DNA of 8,565 bases, from contig JAIOJM010000203.1 in NCBI GenBank assembly GCA_019911785.1, forward strand, positions 1 to 8,565, written 5' to 3'. The notes below the pieces were generated by a model, which was given only the letters and a program-made list of their open reading frames with translations, ran no database searches and was not told the DNA's origin. This document shows positions 1-6,755 of this stretch, in pieces; the first letter of the stretch is position 1, and every line of letters starts with the position of its first letter. The stretch comes from Sulfuricella sp. Its GTDB lineage: Bacteria > Pseudomonadota > Gammaproteobacteria > Burkholderiales > Sulfuricellaceae. Position numbers and translations under genes: made by a program.

Positions 1-365
1 GTCGCCAGATCCTGGCTTTCCAGGGCCTCGATGCCGTAAGCCACGGCCTGAAAATCGTTGATCAATCGAACCTGGGGGATGCGGAACTCCGCTGCGATCG
101 ACGCCTCATCGATCCGCCAGGGCAGGTTGGTGATGTTCGCCCGCCCTCCTTCAACCGGGCCGGCCACGCCGAAACAGGCAGCGGCAAGGGAGATGGGGGG
201 GAAATCGCTCAGGAAACCGGCGACGATCTGTTCCAGGCTGGTGAATGAAGCGCTGTCGAAACGCCGCTCGGCGAGCACGCCGCCTCCGGTTTCGAAAAGC
301 CGAAGCAGCGTCTTGGTGCCCCCGATATCGCCAGCGAGCAAGATTTTCTTGATGGAAGTGTTCAT
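1..365 (-). CDS. glk: Glucokinase, N-terminal part (gene runs off the left edge)
   Basis: Glucokinase phosphorylates glucose with ATP to glucose-6-phosphate in the cytoplasm. Only the first 121 residues are in the window. Visible motifs are the N-terminal phosphate-binding loop AGDIGGTKT (about residues 10-18), then FGVAGPVEGGRANITNLPW (about 66-84), matching the conserved phosphate/sugar-binding stretch of bacterial glucokinases, and LINDFQAVAYGI (about 101-112), which carries the Asn-Asp pair that contacts sugar. This pattern fits the GlkA family (COG0837) better than ROK kinases, whose Cys-rich zinc motif would lie outside the window. The ATG at 365 is chosen because it places the phosphate loop ten residues in, as in the family. 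No strong Shine-Dalgarno sequence precedes it. The gene diverges from moxR with 64 bp between the start codons. Confidence 0.9.
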   Translation of the reverse strand, partial: MNTSIKKILLAGDIGGTKTLLRLFETGGGVLAERRFDSASFTSLEQIVAGFLSDFPPISLAAACFGVAGPVEGGRANITNLPWRIDEASIAAEFRIPQVRLINDFQAVAYGIEALESQDLA

Positions 366-429
366 GGCCAGAATGATAAACTACTCTGAATGTTTATGCC
401 GTGATCACAACACATCGAAGCGAGGCCCC
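366..429. promoter_or_regulatory. Divergent glk/moxR intergenic region with a GTGATCAC palindrome
   Basis: These 64 bp separate two divergent start codons, so both promoters must lie here or inside the opposite gene. A perfect 8-bp palindrome, GTGATCAC, is at 401-408 and could be a regulator site. It does not have the spacing of a CRP or FNR box. I could not assign convincing -35/-10 pairs in either direction. The palindrome is observed; any role is inference. Confidence 0.25.
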
Positions 430-1347
430 ATGCACCCGGCAATTGACCAAGCGGTTTCCCAGGCCGGCCAGATCATCCTCGGCAAGGAACGGCAGATCCG
501 GCTCGCCTTCGCCTGCCTGCTGGCACGCGGCCACCTTTTGATCGAGGACATACCGGGCGTCGGCAAGACCACCCTGGCGCACGTGCTGGCGCAGATCCTG
601 GGTCTCGATTTCCAGCGCATCCAGTTCACCAGCGACCTGCTGCCCGCAGACGTCCTCGGTGTTTCGGTCTATGACCGGGAAAGCGCCTCCTTCAAGTTTC
701 ACCACGGGCCGATTTTCGCCCAGCTCATCCTGGCCGACGAGGTCAACCGCGCCACCCCGAAAACCCAGAGCGCCCTGCTTGAGGCGATGGAGGAGCAGCA
801 GGTGACGGTCGAGGGCGAAACCCGCCCTCTGCCCGAGCCGTTTTTCGTCATCGCCACACAGAACCCGATGCACCAGATCGGTACCTTCCCCCTGCCGGAA
901 TCGCAGCTCGACCGATTCCTGATGCGGATCGATCTGGGCTACCCGGACGCGAAATCGGAACGCGCCCTGCTCCAGGGTAGCGACCGTCGCAGCCTGATCT
1001 CGCAGCTTAAACCCTGCATGGACGGCAAACAGCTTGCCGCCCTGCAGGAAAACGTCCGCACCGTGCATGTTTCCGCAGCCCTGCTCGACTACCTCCAGGC
1101 CCTGCTCGAATTCACCCGACGATCTCCGCTCTACGACTGCGGACTGTCGCCGCGTGCCGGTCTGGCGCTGCTGCACAGCGCACAGGCCTGGGCCTTGATG
1201 GAAGGCCGCGACTACGCCATGCCGGAAGACCTCCAGGTGGTGCTGCCAAGTGTAGTCGGCCATCGCCTGCGCTTCGCCCACGGCGAAACGGGCGCCCAGC
1301 CATCCAGCCCCGCCCAACGCCTGCTCGACGCCGTCGCCATTCCCTGA
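430..1347 (+). CDS. MoxR-family AAA+ ATPase
   Basis: This is a 305-residue cytoplasmic AAA+ ATPase of the MoxR family (AAA_3), a group of chaperone-like ATPases that help mature or activate partner proteins. Visible elements are Walker A PGVGKTT (Lys46), Walker B LILADEVNRA (Asp103-Glu104), the sensor-1 strand FFVIATQNP (Asn145), LDRF (Asp161-Arg162) and the sensor-2 motif LSPRAGLAL (Arg242). The length is typical of the family. The open frame extends upstream to position 58, but that part is antisense to glk. The ATG at 430 gives the usual MoxR start just ahead of the GKERQIRLA helix, with a GAGG at 422-425 at rather short spacing. The gene is followed by DUF58 and TgpA-type transglutaminase genes, a trio known from Pseudomonas aeruginosa (PA2875-PA2873). 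The likely clients are therefore those membrane proteins. Confidence 0.93.
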   Translation: MHPAIDQAVSQAGQIILGKERQIRLAFACLLARGHLLIEDIPGVGKTTLAHVLAQILGLDFQRIQFTSDLLPADVLGVSVYDRESASFKFHHGPIFAQLILADEVNRATPKTQSALLEAMEEQQVTVEGETRPLPEPFFVIATQNPMHQIGTFPLPESQLDRFLMRIDLGYPDAKSERALLQGSDRRSLISQLKPCMDGKQLAALQENVRTVHVSAALLDYLQALLEFTRRSPLYDCGLSPRAGLALLHSAQAWALMEGRDYAMPEDLQVVLPSVVGHRLRFAHGETGAQPSSPAQRLLDAVAIP

Positions 1348-1407
1348 CCCGGAAAATCTTTTAACCACGCATTTACATGAATCAAATCACCACCAAGCAA
1401 TATCATA

Positions 1408-1425
1408 TTTGATGAGCACATCAAA
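1408..1425. repeat. Short perfect inverted repeat downstream of moxR
   Basis: TTTGATG at 1408-1414 and CATCAAA at 1419-1425 form a perfect 7-bp inverted repeat with a 4-nt centre. A further ATCAAA lies at 1381-1386. No T tract follows, so it is not a classical intrinsic terminator. It could be a weak hairpin or a protein-binding site. The function is unknown. Confidence 0.3.
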
Positions 1426-1470
1426 GACGCCGATATAACCGTGAGTCACCCAAAGCGGCTAGTTTTTCAC

Positions 1471-1574
1471 TCCTTCCCCCTTGCAGGGGGAAGGTTGGGA
1501 TGGGGGTTAAAATGCCGACTCTCTGGCGAAACTTTCAACCCCCACCCTAACCCTCCCCCTGCCAGGGGGAGGGA
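1471..1574. repeat. REP/BIME-like dispersed inverted repeat (two hairpins, 104 bp)
   Basis: Two arms, 1471-1509 and 1536-1574, are reverse complements of each other at 33 of 39 positions, separated by 26 nt. Each arm is itself a hairpin. In the left arm CCTTCCCCC pairs with GGGGGAAGG around TTGCA (1472-1494). In the right arm CCCTCCCCCT pairs with AGGGGGAGGG around GCC (1551-1573). Both stems are perfect. This C/G-run palindrome followed by a GGG(A/G)TGGGGGTT tail has the form of high-copy intergenic REP/BIME or MITE-like repeats seen in proteobacterial genomes. No coding capacity is evident. The element lies within what is normally a tight moxR-DUF58-tgpA cluster. It could act as a partial terminator or mRNA-stabilising structure, which is inference. 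Confidence 0.75.
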
Positions 1575-1629
1575 ATATTGGCATATGTTTGATTTTTGAT
1601 TGATCGCAACTTTTAAAACCAATTCAGCG

Positions 1630-2613
1630 ATGTTCCGACTCTTCAACCGCCCGGTGTGGCGGCGGATTTTCAACCGGATCGATGTGGAGCGCGGGCCGGT
1701 TACCCTCGACCGCCAGCGGATTTTCATCCTGCCCACGCGCCACGGCCTGATGTTCGCCGTGGTGCTGCTGCTGATGCTGCTCGGCTCGATCAACTACGCC
1801 CTGAGCCTCGGTTTCGTCCTCACCTTTCTGCTCGGCGGCATGGCGCTGGTCGCTATCCTGCACACCTACCGCAACCTGGCCCAACTCACGGTAAGCGCCG
1901 GCAAAACGATACCGGTCTTCGCCGGGCAGCAGGCCAGCTTCAGCCTCTGCCTGAACGGCTCCGGCACCACGGAACGATTCGCCATCGGCGTGATGTTTGA
2001 AAAACAGCAACCACAGTTCGTGGACGTTCCCACCGGCGAAACCGTATACGCATCGCTTACTCTGCCTGCCCCTCAGCGCGGCATCCTCCGGCCGGGATGC
2101 TGCACCCTGTTCAGCCGATTCCCGCTGGGCCTGTTCCGCGCCTGGTCAAAGCTCGACCTGGATATGGCCTGCATGGTTTATCCGCAACCGGACTCTGCCA
2201 GGCTACCCCAGCTTGCCGGCGTTCAGGGCCGTGGCAGCAAAGCAATCGCAGCCGAGGGCAGCGACGACTTTCGCGGCATGCGCCCGTACCATCCCGGCGA
2301 TTCGCTGCGCCACGTCGCCTGGAAGGCGATGGCACAGGGACGGGGGATGCTGACCAAGCAGTTTTCCGGCCAGGCTCTGCCCGAACTCTGGCTGGATTGG
2401 GACGACCTCGCCGGCATGGACACCGAGGCGCGCCTTTCCCGCCTGTGCCGCTGGGTGCTGGACGCGCAGAATGCCGGCCTGAGCTACGGCCTGCGGATAC
2501 CCGGCTCCAGCATGGCTCCGGGCAACGGCGAGGCGCACCAGCGCACCTGTCTGGAAGCGCTGGCGCTGTTTGGCATAGCCCCTCACAAAAATGCGCATCC
2601 GGCTAAAGCTTGA
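1630..2613 (+). CDS. DUF58 membrane-anchored protein
   Basis: This 327-residue protein carries two adjacent hydrophobic segments (about residues 39-57 and 58-78), then a predicted soluble region with the DUF58 signature DFRGMRPYHPGDSLRHVAWK (residues 213-232), the family's most conserved block. DUF58 proteins are almost always encoded next to MoxR ATPases and resemble von Willebrand-type adaptors. A chaperone or adaptor role for the neighbouring transglutaminase is inferred. The start is uncertain: ATG 1630 and an in-frame TTG at 1600 are both open, and neither has a clear Shine-Dalgarno sequence. The end overlaps the next gene by 23 nt, which implies translational coupling with it. The upstream gap contains an inverted-repeat element, so expression may depend on read-through from moxR or on a local promoter that I could not identify. 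Confidence 0.9.
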   Translation: MFRLFNRPVWRRIFNRIDVERGPVTLDRQRIFILPTRHGLMFAVVLLLMLLGSINYALSLGFVLTFLLGGMALVAILHTYRNLAQLTVSAGKTIPVFAGQQASFSLCLNGSGTTERFAIGVMFEKQQPQFVDVPTGETVYASLTLPAPQRGILRPGCCTLFSRFPLGLFRAWSKLDLDMACMVYPQPDSARLPQLAGVQGRGSKAIAAEGSDDFRGMRPYHPGDSLRHVAWKAMAQGRGMLTKQFSGQALPELWLDWDDLAGMDTEARLSRLCRWVLDAQNAGLSYGLRIPGSSMAPGNGEAHQRTCLEALALFGIAPHKNAHPAKA

Positions 2614-4531
2614 TAACAACACCTGGCTGCTGGCCGCGATGGCGCTTGCCATCGCCCCGCACACCCCGCGCCTGCCGATCTGGATCAGCCTGCTCTGCCT
2701 CGGGGTGGGCGCGATGCGCCTCGTCCAGGTCCGCCTGCCTGCCCGCTGGCTGTTGGTCACGCTTGCCGCTGCCACCGCAGCGGGGATTTACGCCAGCTAC
2801 CATACGCTGCTCGGGCGCGATGCCGGTGTTGCCCTGCTGGTCGCGATGCTGGCCCTCAAGCTGCTGGAATCCAGAACGCTGCGCGACAGCATGGTGGCCA
2901 TCTTCATCAGCTATTTTCTGGTCATCACCCACTTCCTTTATTCCCAGTCCATCCCTACCGGCCTGTACCTGCTGCTGGTAGTGCAGATCATCACCACCGC
3001 CCTGATCGGGCTCAATCATCCAGGCGGGCAAATCGAACCGCGCAGGCAGCTGCGTCTGGCTGCCGTGCTGCTGGGACAGGCGGTGCCGGTCATGCTGGTC
3101 CTGTTCCTGTTTTTTCCGCGCGTGCCGGGCCCGTTGTGGGGTCTGCCAGGCGATGCCTACGAAGGAATGACGGGGCTGAGCGACAGCATGGCGCCCGGCA
3201 GCATCAGCAAGTTGAGCCAATCCGGCGCGGTGGCTTTCCGCGTGGCCTTCGATGGCCCGCCACCCAAGCCGGAGCAGCGCTACTGGCGCGGCCCGGTGCT
3301 GGATTTCTTCGATGGGCGGAGCTGGTCGGCCACGGCAGCGCCTGACCAGAAACAAGCCAACATCGCCGTGACAGGCGATCCGGCCAGCTACACGCTGACG
3401 CTCGAGCCGCACAACAAGCGCTGGCTGCTCGCGCTGGATCTGCCTGCCAAACTGCCGCCCGCCAGCCGCCTTGGCGCGCGTTACGAACTCCTCGCCGACC
3501 AGCCGGTGCGGCAGCGCCTGCGCTATCGCGCAGTATCCTATCCGGATTACCAGGCCGGCCTCAGCCCAGGCGCGACAGAACTAAACCGCTCGCTGCGGCT
3601 GCCTGCATTGGGCAACCTCAAGGCACGGGAGATGGCGGGCGCCTGGAAGCGCGCCGCGAAGGACGATGGGGAAATAGTGCGCAGAGCCCTGGAACTGTTT
3701 CGCAGCGAGGCCTTCTTCTACAGCCTCACCCCACCGCTGCTCGGGGCCAATTCGGTGGACGAATTCCTGTTCGACACCCGGCGCGGTTTCTGCGAGCACT
3801 ATGCCGGCAGTTTCGTATTCCTGATGCGCGCGGCAGGCGTACCAGCCCGGGTGGTGACAGGCTATCAGGGCGGAGAATCCAACCCGTTCGGCAATTACCT
3901 GATTGTGCGCCAGTCAGATGCTCACGCCTGGGCCGAGGTCTGGCTCGAGAACCGGGGCTGGGTGCGCGTCGACCCGACTGCGGCAGTTGCCCCGCGACGG
4001 ATAGAATCCGGCCTGGCTGCCGCGCTTCCGGCAGGTGAACCGCTTCCCCTGCTGGCACGGATGGATAGCGCCTGGCTGATGCAATTGCGGATGAGCTGGG
4101 ATACGCTGAACAACGACTGGAACCAGTGGGTGCTGGGCTACGGGCAGGAACGGCAATATGACTTGCTGTCACGCCTGGGATTCGAAATGGCCTCGTGGAA
4201 GGAACTGGCGGTCGGCCTGGCAGCTGGCGTTGGGGCGCTGCTGCTGGCATTTTCCGGCTTGATGCTGTGGCGGCGCGCCCCGACTGGCGCAGACCCGGCC
4301 ACTGTGATCTATCAGCGCTTTTGCCGCAAGCTGGCACGCACCGGGATTGTCCGCCAGCCCAACGAAGGCCCGGCAGATTTCGCCAAACGGTCGGCCATGT
4401 TGCGCCCCGATCTGGCATTGAGCACAGCATCGATCAGCGAGCTTTATATCGCACTGCGTTATGCACCGCACCCAAACCCCTCCGACTTGCGACAATTCGG
4501 GAAGCGGGTAAGAGCCTTCAGGCCCAAATAA
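2591..4531 (+). CDS. tgpA: TgpA-like membrane transglutaminase (DUF3488-transglutaminase-DUF4129)
   Basis: This 646-residue inner-membrane enzyme belongs to the TgpA family. Its papain-like core would form or break amide bonds at glutamine side chains in the periplasm; the natural substrate is not known here. The N-terminal part, to about residue 178, is a multi-helix membrane region of DUF3488/TgpA_N type. The transglutaminase core carries RRGFCEHYAG with Cys401, DAHAWAEVWL with His445 and WVRVDPTAAV with Asp461, a complete Cys-His-Asp triad. A further membrane helix lies at about residues 539-561, followed by a C-terminal DUF4129-like region. The ATG at 2591 lies inside the DUF58 gene (23-nt overlap), so the two are probably co-translated. 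In Pseudomonas aeruginosa the corresponding gene (PA2873) is reported as essential. The gene converges on the leftward L,D-transpeptidase gene. Confidence 0.93.
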   Translation: MRIRLKLDNNTWLLAAMALAIAPHTPRLPIWISLLCLGVGAMRLVQVRLPARWLLVTLAAATAAGIYASYHTLLGRDAGVALLVAMLALKLLESRTLRDSMVAIFISYFLVITHFLYSQSIPTGLYLLLVVQIITTALIGLNHPGGQIEPRRQLRLAAVLLGQAVPVMLVLFLFFPRVPGPLWGLPGDAYEGMTGLSDSMAPGSISKLSQSGAVAFRVAFDGPPPKPEQRYWRGPVLDFFDGRSWSATAAPDQKQANIAVTGDPASYTLTLEPHNKRWLLALDLPAKLPPASRLGARYELLADQPVRQRLRYRAVSYPDYQAGLSPGATELNRSLRLPALGNLKAREMAGAWKRAAKDDGEIVRRALELFRSEAFFYSLTPPLLGANSVDEFLFDTRRGFCEHYAGSFVFLMRAAGVPARVVTGYQGGESNPFGNYLIVRQSDAHAWAEVWLENRGWVRVDPTAAVAPRRIESGLAAALPAGEPLPLLARMDSAWLMQLRMSWDTLNNDWNQWVLGYGQERQYDLLSRLGFEMASWKELAVGLAAGVGALLLAFSGLMLWRRAPTGADPATVIYQRFCRKLARTGIVRQPNEGPADFAKRSAMLRPDLALSTASISELYIALRYAPHPNPSDLRQFGKRVRAFRPK

Positions 4532-4548
4532 GGGGAGGGTTCCCGGCT

Positions 4549-5551
<1,003 letters not shown>

Positions 5552-5592
5552 TCACCCGAAGTAAAATAGATGGGGTATGAACAAGGACAGAA

Positions 5593-5621
5593 TTGGCGTA
5601 CAGATCCTTCGCTAGCATAAA
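5593..5621 (+). promoter_or_regulatory. Putative sigma70 promoter for the DUF2288 gene
   Basis: TTGGCG at 5593-5598 and CATAAA at 5616-5621 are separated by 17 bp. Each matches four of six consensus positions. Transcription would start near 5628, about 17 nt before the GTG start, leaving room for the ribosome binding site at 5632-5637. The motif is observed; activity is inferred. Confidence 0.45.
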
Positions 5622-5644
5622 CCCGGAAAACAGGAAGACAACAA

Positions 5645-5956
5645 GTGCCAGAGTTACAACATCAAAACGACATTCTCCGCGCCAGACTGAATATGGAAAC
5701 GGCCCGGATTGCGTGGAAGGAATTGCTCCGTTTTTTTGCCGCCGGAACGGTCATTGCGGTTAGCGAAGGACTGGATTTGGTCGAAGTCGCCATTCAAATC
5801 TCGAATGACAACAAGGCGCTGATCGAACAATGGATGATCGAGAAGCGAGTTGACAAGGTATCCGATGCACAGGCGAAAGACTGGCTGGAAGCAGATGCCG
5901 ATTTATGGGCAGTGGTAGTCAGGCCGTGGATATTGGTCCAGCAAGTTACCGAATAA
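5645..5956 (+). CDS. DUF2288 family protein
   Basis: This is a 103-residue soluble protein of unknown function. The sequence matches my recollection of the DUF2288 family: ETARIAWKELLRFFAAGTVI (residues 19-38), SEGLDLVEVA, a short acidic helix, KVSDAQAKDWL, and the C-terminal LWAVVVRPWILVQ. It spans the full family length. The start is GTG at 5645, supported by AGGAAG at 5632-5637 with 7-nt spacing; no nearer ATG fits. It is transcribed away from tadA and has a plausible promoter of its own. No catalytic residues or membrane segments are evident, and its biochemical role is not known. Whether it belongs to the core chromosome or to the accessory segment that follows is unclear. Confidence 0.85.
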   Translation: MPELQHQNDILRARLNMETARIAWKELLRFFAAGTVIAVSEGLDLVEVAIQISNDNKALIEQWMIEKRVDKVSDAQAKDWLEADADLWAVVVRPWILVQQVTE

Positions 5957-6092
5957 ACACATCAAGCCCGCTCCCGGTTTCTGCATCTGGAGCGTTGAAT
6001 CAGGCGCACAAAACAACGAACTGGAAAAATACCAGCAAAGCTTGGGCAAATACTATTGCTACCAACGGGTCAAATTCACGCTTTCTGAGTAG
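5919..6092 (+). pseudogene. Possible orphan C-terminal coding fragment overlapping the DUF2288 end
   Basis: After a TAG at 5916-5918 this frame stays open to a TAG at 6090-6092 and has no ATG. From about 5952 the translation reads like real protein, with segments such as PGFCIWSVESGA, ELEKYQQSLG and YYCYQRVKF. The first part runs in a different frame over the last codons of the DUF2288 gene. It could be the tail of a gene whose beginning was lost by deletion or insertion, or a chance frame. I do not recognise the family. Apart from this, 5957-6127 shows no gene. Confidence 0.25.
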
Positions 6093-6127
6093 CTCAAACG
6101 ACGCATTTTATACCCGAAACCAGTCGC

Positions 6128-6472
6128 TCAGCGTGAAGCTAACGCGGCCAGCTCAGCTTGCTGTTGCGGCTGCTCCCTAATCTGGACATCGGCGCCATCC
6201 ATATTGATGGCGGCGTAAGAAATCAGCCAACGTTTTCCGTCGTCTTTGTCCAGAATCACCGCCTGCTTGCGGCGTAACTCAAGGACTTGTCCGCGCCGCG
6301 GACTATTGGCTTGAGCGTCGAAATATTCAATAGGCTGGCCTATTTGCAAGCGGGATTGAATCGCCAGCAACCAGCGTGGCTCATCCAGAACGCGGTCGAT
6401 AGCGGCCCGCATCCGAAAGAGTTCAAAGGCAGAGGCCTGATTTAGCGCTTTGAGAACATCCGAGAAATTCAT
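6128..6472 (-). CDS. Hypothetical small protein with a possible SH3/KOW-like barrel
   Basis: This is a 114-residue protein that I cannot assign to a named family. The N-terminal third is helical and amphipathic (ALNQASAFELFRMRAAIDRV). The middle part, about residues 45-90, reads as a small beta barrel: GQPIEYFDAQ, RRGQVLELRRKQAVILDKDD, GKRWLISYAAINMDG, with the charged-turn rhythm of KOW or SH3-like domains. The tail is Gln/Ala-rich. The ATG at 6472 is chosen because AGAGG (6483-6487) lies 10 nt upstream and the sequence becomes protein-like only from here, although the frame is open back to 6742. There is no signal peptide or membrane segment. It lies downstream of the Fic gene on the same strand, separated by about 275 bp. 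A nucleic-acid or protein-binding accessory role is speculation. Confidence 0.6.
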   Translation of the reverse strand: MNFSDVLKALNQASAFELFRMRAAIDRVLDEPRWLLAIQSRLQIGQPIEYFDAQANSPRRGQVLELRRKQAVILDKDDGKRWLISYAAINMDGADVQIREQPQQQAELAALASR

Positions 6473-6498
6473 GGTGACACGACCTCTTTCTGATTTGG

Positions 6499-6684
6499 TT
6501 ACGTCGGCAAAGCCACCGTGAGCGCGATGCCGAACCGCTCGCTCACGTGCAGGGCCGTTTCCTTTCCCTGCTCCAACGGGTTCAGGAAAGGCAGACTGAC
6601 ATTGTAAATGTACCGCGGCTTCACGCTGGGTGAAACCACACTCTTTCCGGAGTGATATTTCCAAAGGGGAACTCGCACACCCAA
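6499..6684 (-). pseudogene. Open frame between fic and the small protein, possibly decayed
   Basis: This stretch has all three leftward frames partly open but no convincing gene. The frame ending at 6499 gives 61 residues and contains protein-like text such as YIYNVSLPFLNPLEQGKE and HVSERFGIALTVALP. Its apparent ATG at 6684 has no good ribosome binding site. It may be the remnant of a longer gene whose N-terminus is the 6755-6621 frame, which would need a frameshift or deletion. I do not recognise the family, and it could be non-coding. Confidence 0.2.
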
Positions 6685-6755
6685 CTGGCCGCCAGAAGAA
6701 TAAGCAGGCGAGCGTTCTCTTTTTGCAGCGCTGCCAATGCATCCGATTCAGTCAT
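6621..6755 (-). CDS. Short ORF overlapping the fic stop, possible truncated gene start
   Basis: An ATG at 6755 overlaps the fic stop by 8 nt in the pattern ATGACTGA, the usual sign of translational coupling. The 44-residue product begins MTESDALAALQKENARLLIL, a leucine-heptad coiled-coil-like helix of the kind found at the N-terminus of longer proteins. It then turns into unremarkable sequence and stops at 6621-6623. It could be a real coupled microprotein, a broken gene start, or chance. The coiled-coil start resembles the beginning of some helicase/primase-type accessory proteins, but the match is too short to name one. Confidence 0.3.
   Translation of the reverse strand: MTESDALAALQKENARLLILLAASWVCEFPFGNITPERVWFHPA

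Noticed and set aside
58..429. N-terminal extension of the moxR frame
   Set aside because: It lies antisense to the glucokinase start, and MoxR proteins normally begin near the ATG at 430.
394..1368. 324-codon open frame antisense to moxR
   Set aside because: It is a GC-driven shadow of a well-supported AAA+ gene and its translation lacks any recognisable domain.
1471..1574. CRISPR-like or G-quadruplex element
   Set aside because: There are only two inverted arms with one spacer. The C and G runs pair with each other into hairpins, which explains the structure better.
5905..6180. 91-codon plus-strand frame starting within the DUF2288 gene
   Set aside because: It is a Ser/Thr/Asn-rich low-complexity translation overlapping DUF2288 and the end of the small minus-strand gene, with no ribosome binding site or family likeness.
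6473..6742. N-terminal extension of the small protein at 6128-6472
   Set aside because: The extension is Arg/Gly-rich shadow-like sequence, and the ATG at 6472 has a good ribosome binding site.
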